Notes under the pieces: generated by a model | Databases searched by the model: none | What the model saw: only the letters and a program-made list of their open reading frames with translations | What the model was told of the DNA's origin: nothing | Shown: one piece after another, positions 7,418 to 14,149 of the stretch | How the letters are laid out: the number at the start of each line of letters is the position of its first letter | Numbering within the stretch: the first letter of the stretch is position 1 | Made by a program: the position numbers and the translations under genes | Source: [Phormidium] sp. LEGE 05292 | Lineage (GTDB): Bacteria > Cyanobacteriota > Cyanobacteriia > Cyanobacteriales > Aerosakkonemataceae | DNA: 40,597 bases | Reading direction: 5' to 3' | Assembly: GCF_015207735.1 (NCBI RefSeq) | Contig: NZ_JADEWG010000053.1 | Span: 1 to 40,597 of the forward strand

Positions 7418-9637
7418 GTGACCAATGTGCATAAACAAGAATTACATCCAAGCCGACTAATTCCCAGTTTGATTGCTGGTGTAATTATAGGTGTTATTCA
7501 AGTTACTTTTTCCCTTTCCTTAGCAGCACTAATTTTCTCTGGCAATCTGTCTGATTATCTTCCAGCGGGTATGGCGATAGCTTTATTTAGCGGATGTTTG
7601 ATGATAATTGGCATGACCTTAACCAGCGGATTTTCTGGTGTAATAGCAGGTCTTCAAGAAGCTCCCGCCACTATTATCGCCATGTTAGTAAGTGAAATAG
7701 CTTCGGAAATGTCTCCTCACTCAACGAGCCAAGAAATCTACTTGATGATTATATCTGTAATTGCTTTAAGCACATTAGTCACTGGTTTGACCTGTTGGGG
7801 ATTAGGAAGTTTAAAACTGGGTAACTTGAGCGGATTTATTCCCTATCCAATCATCGGCGCATTTCTGGCTGGAACTGGATGGCTTTTATTACAAGGCTCA
7901 ATTCAGGTAATGACGGATATTCCCTTAACAATCTCATCCTTACCATCACTGTTCGAGGCTGAGGTATTACCCCATTGGCTATCAGGACTAAGCTTGGCGG
8001 TAGTGCTGTTAATCTCGTCCCGTCGTTACCGCCATTGGTCAATCATTCCAACTATTCTCTTTGTTGCTGTCCTAATAACTTATCTCCTCTTGTGGTTAAC
8101 TCATACATCTATAAATGAAGCGATTACTTGGGGATGGTTACTCAAGACTTCTTCTGAGATAAGCGTATGGCATCCCTTGATTCCCAGCGATTTATTTAAA
8201 GTTAATTGGTTGGTAATCTTCAATCATCTTAATAGCGTGTTGGTGATTGTCTTTCTGAGTGTGCTGAATCTGCTACTCAATCTTAGTAGCATGGAACAAA
8301 CTTTTCAGGCAGAGTTGAACATAGAACGAGAATTACAAACCACTGGTTTGATGATTTTCCTCTCTGGGTTAGCCAGTGGCATGATTGGCTATCATTCTCT
8401 GAGTTCCTCAGTTCTTGCTCACAAACTTGGTGCAAGAAGTCGTTTGGTTGGTTTAGTAGCAGCAGCAATTTCTGGTGCAGTATTGATTAGTGGTTCTTCC
8501 ATCCTGTGTTTCTTTCCTCGCCCTATTCTTGGGGGATTACTGCTGTTTTTAGGGTTATCCTTTTTGGTGGAATGGCTCTATGATGCTTATTTCCAACTTC
8601 CCTATCTAGACTATTGCTTGCTCGGATTAGTTTGGCTAATTATAGTGACAGTTGGCTTTCTTGAAGGGATAGGGGTTGGTTTAGCAATTGCCACTATCTT
8701 ATTTGCCTTTCGCTATGGTCGTATAGCGATGGTGCGGGAAGTCTATTCTGGTAATCTGCTTAAAAGCTATGTTGCTCGTCCTCTTTGGCAAGAGCAGATT
8801 CTGCAAAAAAAACGGGCGCAAATTGGGATTTTTCAAATTCAAGGATTTATTTTTTTTGGTAGTAGCTATCACTTACTTAAAGAGATTACCGCCAAAATCG
8901 ATCGGGTCAAGGAGTCACCCTTGAGGTTTGTGATTCTTGAGTGTCATCTTGTTAGTGGTTTAGATGCTTCGGCTATTTTTAGTTTGACTAAACTACGCCA
9001 AAAACTCTACAACCAAAAGGTTAATTTAGTCTTTTGCTCTCTTTTACCATCTATCGAACGAGTTCTTAAACAAGGGCTATGTTTAAAAGATGAATCATCC
9101 CAGTCTTACTGTCGCTTTTTTAGTGAGCTTGATTTATCCCTGGAATGGTGTGAAGAGCAACTGCTTCAAGACGATAAAGACAAAACTAATCAGTCTTTAG
9201 GACAGTCTTTAGTTGAACAACTATCCTTGTGGCTTTCGGTTCAAGAAATTACAGAATTACTCAGCTATTTCGACTGCCAAAACTTTCCTTCTAATTATGT
9301 CCTCTTCCACCAAGGAGATGTTCCTCAAGGTCTTTATTTCCTGATTTCTGGTCAAGTCAGCGTTTTGATTCAACTCCATAATGGAGAGTCAAAACGATTA
9401 CGAACCTTCAGCGAGAATATTATCTTAGGAGAAATTAGCCTTTACGGACAAACTCCTCATTCTGTTTCTGTTGTTACCGATCGGCCTAGTAAGTTTTATT
9501 ATCTCTCTTCAGAGATGTGGTTAAAAATACAACAAAAAAAACCGTACTGGGCTGTGGCATTAGAACATTTAATTATTATGCAACTCTCAGAACAACTAAA
9601 GCACCGCGAGCAAAAATGGTTAAATCAATTGTATTAG
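7418..9637 (+). CDS. SulP-family anion permease with STAS and cyclic-nucleotide-binding domains
   Basis: 739 residues starting at a GTG. Residues about 15-450 are the SulP transporter core with many membrane helices. A STAS domain follows at about 465-560 (FQIQGFIFFGSSYHLL, then GLDASAIFSLTKLRQ). A cyclic-nucleotide-binding/Crp-like beta-roll ends the protein at about 605-720 (VLFHQGDVPQGLYFLISG, GEISLYGQTPHSVSV). SulP proteins carry sulfate, bicarbonate or other anions; the substrate here cannot be read from sequence. In the nucleotide pocket the glutamate of GEISL is present, but the usual arginine of the PR(A/T)A motif is His (PHSVSV), so cAMP binding is doubtful. The three-domain order suggests gating by a soluble sensor. 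Confidence 0.88.
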   Translation: MTNVHKQELHPSRLIPSLIAGVIIGVIQVTFSLSLAALIFSGNLSDYLPAGMAIALFSGCLMIIGMTLTSGFSGVIAGLQEAPATIIAMLVSEIASEMSPHSTSQEIYLMIISVIALSTLVTGLTCWGLGSLKLGNLSGFIPYPIIGAFLAGTGWLLLQGSIQVMTDIPLTISSLPSLFEAEVLPHWLSGLSLAVVLLISSRRYRHWSIIPTILFVAVLITYLLLWLTHTSINEAITWGWLLKTSSEISVWHPLIPSDLFKVNWLVIFNHLNSVLVIVFLSVLNLLLNLSSMEQTFQAELNIERELQTTGLMIFLSGLASGMIGYHSLSSSVLAHKLGARSRLVGLVAAAISGAVLISGSSILCFFPRPILGGLLLFLGLSFLVEWLYDAYFQLPYLDYCLLGLVWLIIVTVGFLEGIGVGLAIATILFAFRYGRIAMVREVYSGNLLKSYVARPLWQEQILQKKRAQIGIFQIQGFIFFGSSYHLLKEITAKIDRVKESPLRFVILECHLVSGLDASAIFSLTKLRQKLYNQKVNLVFCSLLPSIERVLKQGLCLKDESSQSYCRFFSELDLSLEWCEEQLLQDDKDKTNQSLGQSLVEQLSLWLSVQEITELLSYFDCQNFPSNYVLFHQGDVPQGLYFLISGQVSVLIQLHNGESKRLRTFSENIILGEISLYGQTPHSVSVVTDRPSKFYYLSSEMWLKIQQKKPYWAVALEHLIIMQLSEQLKHREQKWLNQLY

Positions 9638-9700
9638 AAACAAAACTGTTTTATGGTGATAAGAAAAGCTTGAAAAAATTTATTTAATAAGAAAGTTTGA

Positions 9701-10174
9701 TTAAAAATCACCCAATTTAGACTTCATTATTGAATCAATATTTTGCCACTCTTCAGAATTAGATTGTGCAGCCAAATATTTTTCATGCCCTAAGCTAAGT
9801 TTTTCCTCCAAATCATAAACTAAGTCAGGTTGATTTTCCGAAATAGAAAAATCAAAACTCAAGGCTAACTCTACAGCAGTCCAAAGGGCAAAAACTAAAC
9901 CTACATTCTTTCCATCGCGTAAGGTGCCTAAAAAACTTGCTATTCTGGTGGCAATTCTGCCATACTCTTCTTCAGCCTTGGAATGAGCCAACCCAATTTC
10001 GGCAGCCAGATCGTAGAGTATATCAGAATATTGATTTTTACCTCTAGTCAAAAATCTATTAAACAGTTCATCGCCATCAAAGTTTTCACTGGAATTTTTG
10101 CTTTTATGAATAATAGAAGTTATGGTATCTGTCAAAACAAAGTATAGAGTGTAAATTTTGGCTGTATTGTCCAT
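9701..10174 (-). CDS. Hypothetical protein beside the restriction-modification locus
   Basis: 157 residues from ATG 10174 (MDNTAKIYTLYFVL...). A longer in-frame start at 10270 exists, but the extra 32 residues are encoded by a HIP1-rich repeat and were rejected. The protein looks mainly alpha-helical, with a DGDELFNRFL segment and a hydrophobic GLVFALWTAVELALSF stretch near residues 93-108, too isolated to call a membrane protein. I recognise no family. It is divergent from the methyltransferase gene with 151 bases between the starts, at the edge of the accessory island. A role in the restriction system is possible only by position. Confidence 0.6.
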   Translation of the reverse strand: MDNTAKIYTLYFVLTDTITSIIHKSKNSSENFDGDELFNRFLTRGKNQYSDILYDLAAEIGLAHSKAEEEYGRIATRIASFLGTLRDGKNVGLVFALWTAVELALSFDFSISENQPDLVYDLEEKLSLGHEKYLAAQSNSEEWQNIDSIMKSKLGDF

Positions 10175-10228
10175 AGTGAATAATTCGAGTTGATGGTTAA
10201 TATTAACTATATTTGAAAAGGCACAAGA

Positions 10229-10286
10229 GCGATCGCACTCTACCCCGCAAACGCGATGCGTGCTACGCACAGGCTACGCGATCGCA
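10229..10286. repeat. HIP1-flanked interspersed repeat, copy C
   Basis: Begins and ends with GCGATCGC and contains CACTCTACCCCGCAAACGC, a short hairpin TGCGT-gct-ACGCA and a GGCTACGC tail. The segment ATCGCACT..ACCCC.CAAAC is shared with the two repeats at 12349-12375 and 12974-13000. It lies between the divergent starts of the unknown gene and the methyltransferase, at the left edge of the island. Confidence 0.65.
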
Positions 10287-10325
10287 TAACGTGCTAAAAT
10301 TTCTATCAAAATATCAGGAGAACTA

Positions 10326-11204
10326 ATGTCTGAACAATACGAAAATGCGGGTCATATAGTGTTTCACGGAGATGCTTTCGCTATTTTATCAGACAAAATT
10401 GCTTCTGAATCCGTAAATCTTATTTTTATCGATCCTCCTTATAACATCGGCAAAAAATTTGCAGCTTTTCATGATAAATGGGAATCTGATGAAGAATATA
10501 CAAAGTGGGCATATAAATGGCTTGATGAGTGCATACGGGTACTAAAACCAAATGGAACAATTTATGTAATGACAAGTACCCAAGCTATGCCATACTTTGA
10601 CCTTTACTTAAGAAAAAAGCTAACAATTCTTAGTCGGATTGTATGGCATTATGATAGTTCTGGTGTTCAAGCAACTAAATATTTCGGCTCAATGTATGAG
10701 CCAATACTTCATTGTGTGAAAGATAAAAATAACTATATATTTAACGCTGAAAGCATTAAAGTTGAAGCAAAAACAGGTTCCCAACGGAAACTAATTGATT
10801 ATAGAAAACCCGTTCCCACACTATACAATACAGAAAAAGTACCAGGTAATGTATGGTACTTTCCGCGTGTCAGGTATCGCATGGAAGAATATGAAAATCA
10901 TCCTTCACAAAAGCCGGAAACATTACTGGAAAGAATCATTCTTGCGAGTAGTGATGAAGGACATTTAATACTCGATCCATTTGCAGGTACTTTTACAGTA
11001 GGTGCTGTAGCAAAGCGATTAGGAAGAAATTCAATTAGCATAGAGTCACAAGCAGAATATTTTAAAATTGGTCTTAGGCGAGTTTTAGGATGGCATGAAT
11101 ATCAGGGAGAGCCACTTTTGCCACCACAGAAAAGCCACATTATTAGAAATCGGAATGGGAAAAGATTGAATATAAAATCAGGAGAATCTATTCAATGCCA
11201 ATAG
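10326..11204 (+). CDS. DNA adenine methyltransferase, YhdJ/M.EcoKII-like (N6, beta class)
   Basis: 292 residues. The catalytic motif DPPYNIGKKF lies at about 36-45 and the SAM-binding motif LDPFAGTFTVGAVAKRLGR at about 218-236, the DPPY-first order of beta-class methyltransferases. Between them, IVWHYDSSGVQATKYFGSMYEP, VEAKTGSQR.LIDYRK and KVPGNVW.FPRVRY follow Escherichia coli YhdJ (M.EcoKII, ATGCAT) almost step by step from my memory of that protein, so ATGCAT specificity is a reasonable inference. AGGAG lies 5 bases before the ATG. The stop overlaps the start of the next gene by 10 bases, so the two are translationally coupled. Confidence 0.9.
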   Translation: MSEQYENAGHIVFHGDAFAILSDKIASESVNLIFIDPPYNIGKKFAAFHDKWESDEEYTKWAYKWLDECIRVLKPNGTIYVMTSTQAMPYFDLYLRKKLTILSRIVWHYDSSGVQATKYFGSMYEPILHCVKDKNNYIFNAESIKVEAKTGSQRKLIDYRKPVPTLYNTEKVPGNVWYFPRVRYRMEEYENHPSQKPETLLERIILASSDEGHLILDPFAGTFTVGAVAKRLGRNSISIESQAEYFKIGLRRVLGWHEYQGEPLLPPQKSHIIRNRNGKRLNIKSGESIQCQ

Positions 11205-12349
11205 TACAGCATGAATTCACAAAAACTATAATTTCTATTCTTGAGGGTTATTTTCCCAGTTTAGGAGAGAAAGTATTAAATTCAAGTGAATTATTACAAT
11301 ACCTAAATATTAAAACACTATCTGCTAATCGCGGTTCTAAATCAAGAGCAGCATTCGCTAATCACTATGCAATTTATGTATTGATAGAAGATTATTTAAC
11401 TAAGGAATTTAACATTAAAAATGGTTACGATGATTACGAAGGCGCACAGTATAAATTGTTATTAAGCAGACAAAGGGAACTTCCTTTTGGCAGCAAGCTT
11501 CAGAATCATGCACTTAACCATCGATTAAATGAAGAATTCAAAAAATACTTTCCTACATCGCCATATTTACCGATTATTAGAGATGCTAAAACAAATAGAT
11601 ACTGGATTAATGAAAATCTGATTAAGTTTACGATCGATAATCAGCAAATCAATATTGCTGAGGCAATAAGAGATATTATCGATGCTTATGTAGAAGCACG
11701 AAGAAAGGCATTTAATGAATTCATGATTTATTGCCAGGAAATGATAGACATACAGCAACAAGAACCTCAAAGAGCAATAGAGTTCATTCGCAGTTTATTG
11801 AAACCGAATATAGATGCAAGGGTCTTTGAAATTGTGAGTTATGCAATTTTGAAAGAATATTATGCTGAACAATTAATATATTGGGGTTGGTCGCCAGATG
11901 AGTTAAATGCTGAGTATTTAGTTTTATACAAGACTGGACGCACAAATGCCAATGATGGAGGTATAGATTTTGTCATGAAGCCTCTTGGTCGTTTCTTTCA
12001 AGTAACGGAAACTATAGATGCAGGAAAATATTTTTTAGATATTGATAAAGTGCAAAGGTATCCCATTACTTTTGTTGTTAAAACTGAACAGACAATTGAT
12101 GAAGTACTTAAGAGGGTTGAGGAACAAGCAACAACTAGATATAAAGTTAAAGCTATTGTTAGGAGATATATAGAATGTGTGGAAGAAGTGATAAATATAC
12201 CTGAGTTAATGCGCCGTTTTGACGCGGTGTTAGAACGAAATAGAGGTGGGGAAGTAATAGAGGAAATTGTTTTGCAAAGTCGAATAGAGTTTAATTTGGA
12301 GTCGGAAGAAGAGGATGCGATCGCAAATGAAGGCATAATAGAAGAATAA
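11195..12349 (+). CDS. Probable type II restriction endonuclease
   Basis: 384 residues, starting inside the end of the methyltransferase gene with its own AGGAG 10 bases upstream. I do not recognise it by whole-length similarity; the call rests on context and on a PD-(D/E)XK-like stretch near residues 251-268: ANDGGIDFVMKPLGRFFQVTE. The GGID aspartate and QVTE match the acidic half of the motif, but the usual ExK or QxK lysine is Thr. Lysines follow in GKYFLDIDK and could substitute. The N-terminal 150 residues are helical and may bind DNA. The acidic C-terminus DAIANEGIIEE is encoded by a sequence repeated at 12942-12972. If the partner methylates ATGCAT, this should cut there. Confidence 0.75.
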   Translation: MPIVQHEFTKTIISILEGYFPSLGEKVLNSSELLQYLNIKTLSANRGSKSRAAFANHYAIYVLIEDYLTKEFNIKNGYDDYEGAQYKLLLSRQRELPFGSKLQNHALNHRLNEEFKKYFPTSPYLPIIRDAKTNRYWINENLIKFTIDNQQINIAEAIRDIIDAYVEARRKAFNEFMIYCQEMIDIQQQEPQRAIEFIRSLLKPNIDARVFEIVSYAILKEYYAEQLIYWGWSPDELNAEYLVLYKTGRTNANDGGIDFVMKPLGRFFQVTETIDAGKYFLDIDKVQRYPITFVVKTEQTIDEVLKRVEEQATTRYKVKAIVRRYIECVEEVINIPELMRRFDAVLERNRGGEVIEEIVLQSRIEFNLESEEEDAIANEGIIEE

Positions 12350-12418
12350 ATCGCACTACACCCCACAAACACCATGCACAACTAGCACTCAGTCTTTGCA
12401 AACGTAGCAGCTGATTCA
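12317..12418. repeat. Direct repeat, copy A (endonuclease gene end)
   Basis: From GCGATCGC at 12317 to 12374, 56 of 58 bases match 12942-12999. After a non-matching stretch of about 20 bases, similarity resumes (GTAGCAG.TGATT.ATCA) to 12421 or so. The first half encodes the last residues and stop of the endonuclease; the second half is non-coding. Confidence 0.85.
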
Positions 12419-12475
12419 TCATTATCAACTTCTGATAAGCTAAATTTGTCATATATTATATTTAGGGGCTACAAC

Positions 12476-12658
12476 TTGCCGACACAAAGCCAGTGCTACA
12501 TGGCAATATTTGTTTGTCAGTTACTTTCTAATTTGTATCAACCAATTCAAGTTTTTCGTTATGACCAAAAGTTAAAAACAATCTACATTCAGGCTGGGGT
12601 AAGGGATGAACTTGCGATCGTAATAGATGAAGATGGAATTTGGGAGTTTGTTCAATGA
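12476..12658 (+). CDS. Small protein, DUF6888-like (first of a coupled pair)
   Basis: 60 residues if it begins at the TTG at 12476, which has AGGGG about 9 bases upstream; an ATG at 12500 would give 52. The core FVCQLLSNLYQPIQVFRYD...KTIYIQAG and the end DEDGIWEF resemble the small cyanobacterial proteins I know as DUF6888, often found next to a DUF6887 partner as here. Function is unknown. Its TGA overlaps the ATG of the next gene (ATGA), so the two are translationally coupled. The pair lies between two direct copies of the endonuclease gene end. Confidence 0.6.
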   Translation: MPTQSQCYMAIFVCQLLSNLYQPIQVFRYDQKLKTIYIQAGVRDELAIVIDEDGIWEFVQ

Positions 12659-12885
12659 CACAAAACTTAAAAGAAATGACAAATGCTGAACTAAAGCAGT
12701 ATATCTCTGAAAATAGAAACGATGAAGAAGCCTTTCATGCGGCATTGCAAGAGTTAATGAGTCGTCGCGATCCTAATGCGATAAGGTATCCTAATCCTCT
12801 CGCTCTTGCCGATCCTATAGCCGAAATGGAAGCTATTTTTAAAGAAAAGCTTGAGCAAATTAAAAGAGCAAAACAAACTGAGTAA
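12655..12885 (+). CDS. Small protein, DUF6887-like (second of a coupled pair)
   Basis: 76 residues from the ATG at 12655, which overlaps the previous stop by ATGA. It starts MTQNLKEMTNAELKQYI, followed by SENRNDEEAFHAALQELMSRR, a pattern of short acidic-basic helices like the cyanobacterial DUF6887 proteins (MT..EL..Y...HR.D.EAF). The C-terminus (MEAIFKEKLEQIKRAK) is helical and basic. The coupling and partner size recall toxin-antitoxin organisation, but no toxin fold is visible in either protein and I make no such claim. Confidence 0.6.
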   Translation: MTQNLKEMTNAELKQYISENRNDEEAFHAALQELMSRRDPNAIRYPNPLALADPIAEMEAIFKEKLEQIKRAKQTE

Positions 12886-12897
12886 CTAAGTGTTATC

Positions 12898-12926
12898 CAC
12901 CCCTGCGGAGTTAATAGACTAGCAGG
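12898..12926. repeat. Dispersed CCACCCCTGCGGAG repeat
   Basis: CCACCCC-T/A-CGGAGTT followed by A/G-ATAGACTAGCA. The same element, with a few changes, lies at 14109-14138 just after the stop of the proline-oxidation gene. It is non-coding in both places. Confidence 0.7.
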
Positions 12927-12941
12927 ATAAAATTAATAAAC

Positions 12942-13030
12942 GCGATCGCAGATGAAGGCATAATAGAAGAATGAATCGCACTACACCCCACAAACACCAC
13001 TGCTTGTAAGCGTAGCAGTTGATTTATCAA
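12942..13030. repeat. Direct repeat, copy B (orphan endonuclease gene end)
   Basis: Near-identical to 12317-12374 and similar to the downstream part of copy A. Read in the old frame it still says AIADEGIIEE and stop, matching the endonuclease C-terminus AIANEGIIEE, yet no endonuclease gene precedes it. It is 625 bases from copy A in the same orientation. Confidence 0.85.
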
Positions 13031-13039
13031 TCAGGTGTG

Positions 13040-13870
13040 TTAACCATTTACAGCTTCGTAATCTTCCCAAGCAGCTTTTGCGCCAGCTTCTATAATCAAA
13101 CCCAAATCGCAACCATACTCTCCAGCGCAACTAAAAGAACCCAACTCTAAAATATAAAGCTCTCCTTCGGACTCACAAATATCTACTGTATAAAGCAATT
13201 CAGGATACCAATTTACTTGTTTTAGTACTTCAATAAGGTAGTTTTCTAAATAACCCCCTTGGATTTTCTCATCAACTCTTTCCTCTCCAACTAAGTAGAG
13301 TGACCCAGTAATAATTTCATTTTTGTAAACAAAGAATCTCCACTCTTTAGATATATGTCGTTTGCTGCTAACTAATACTAAAGTAGTTTTATCACTGGTT
13401 AATTCACTTGCTAAACTCTGCATGGTATTTAATACTTTCAGGTTAAATACTCCTGCACGAAATGGCTTCATGTTGCTATCAGGTCGGATAAAAATTTCAC
13501 CTTCGGATTTAAAGTATTCTAGGACTTCTTCTTTTCTTCTAACCAACTCACGCAAAGGAAAAATAAAATATTTATTGTTCAGTAAGTATTCACCAAAATA
13601 AGCATAGTAAGTAGAACAGCGAAGGTTCTTTTCATTCATGTACGCCCCTGGAATCCAAGAAGTTCGTAGAATATCTCTACCGAGATTTAGAGTTCCTCTG
13701 AAAAGAACACATTCATCATCTGGAAAGTATTTATTTGCTTCTTCTGGTCGAAAATTAAGATATTTAATTTCTTTGTAAATGTATCCCAGCGTCCTTAGTT
13801 CTTCTAAAAATTGCTCATCTGCATCAAAAATATTTCTTTCAATTAGCCAGTTTACTTTTTTTACGTTCAT
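13040..13870 (-). CDS. ATP-grasp domain protein (DUF4343-like)
   Basis: 276 residues. The C-terminal two-thirds has the ATP-grasp pattern: an IFIRPDSNMKPFRAG segment (about 132-146), EWRFFVYKNEIITGSLY (about 181-197), and the late acidic metal-binding block TVDICESEGELYILELGSFS (about 232-251). ATP-grasp enzymes join a carboxylate to an amine or thiol through an acyl-phosphate; the substrate cannot be told. In the last block Asn of the usual ElN is Gly (ELGSFS). The closest remembered family is DUF4343, often found in phage or accessory contexts. It is oriented against the island genes and lies downstream of the proline-oxidation gene on the same strand. Confidence 0.75.
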   Translation of the reverse strand: MNVKKVNWLIERNIFDADEQFLEELRTLGYIYKEIKYLNFRPEEANKYFPDDECVLFRGTLNLGRDILRTSWIPGAYMNEKNLRCSTYYAYFGEYLLNNKYFIFPLRELVRRKEEVLEYFKSEGEIFIRPDSNMKPFRAGVFNLKVLNTMQSLASELTSDKTTLVLVSSKRHISKEWRFFVYKNEIITGSLYLVGEERVDEKIQGGYLENYLIEVLKQVNWYPELLYTVDICESEGELYILELGSFSCAGEYGCDLGLIIEAGAKAAWEDYEAVNG

Positions 13871-14149
13871 TTTGGCTTAATCTAATCATTATAGTCATTG
13901 TGTGTATTTTAATAGGTTTCAAGTTTCAGCGTAACGCACCATCTCATCAAAAAGTTCTGGCGAAAATCAACAATTTATCTACTACATCTGCGTTCATCTG
14001 CGTTCATCTGCGGTTTAATCTGTATTTCTATCTGTGGTTTTTTTATTAAACCGCAAAGGACGCAAAGAACGCGAAGGAAAGAGAGCAAAAAAACAGGGTG
14101 AGCATTGCCCACCCCTACGGAGTTGATAGACTAGCAAGGGAAACTTAGA
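13871..14149. repeat. Repeat-filled gap: CATCTGCGTT decamers, 11-bp inverted repeat, CGCAAAGGA run
   Basis: Three CATCTGCGTT-type units lie at 13985-14014. An 11-bp perfect inverted repeat TGCGGTTTAAT / ATTAAACCGCA (14009-14019 and 14045-14055) can form a stem. CCGCAAAGGACGCAAAGAACG-like sequence follows at 14051-14078, and the CCACCCC element is at 14109-14138. No gene is seen. Confidence 0.75.

Noticed and set aside
10175-10270. N-terminal extension of the gene at 9701-10174
   Set aside because: Encoded by the HIP1 repeat element; the internal ATG at 10174 gives a more natural start.
12476-12885. Toxin-antitoxin system
   Set aside because: The coupling and size are suggestive, but neither protein shows a toxin fold or DNA-binding motif that I can recognise.
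13985-14014. CRISPR-like regular repeats (also 17260-17289)
   Set aside because: The units are 10 bases in direct tandem with no spacers, so they are simple cyanobacterial short repeats.
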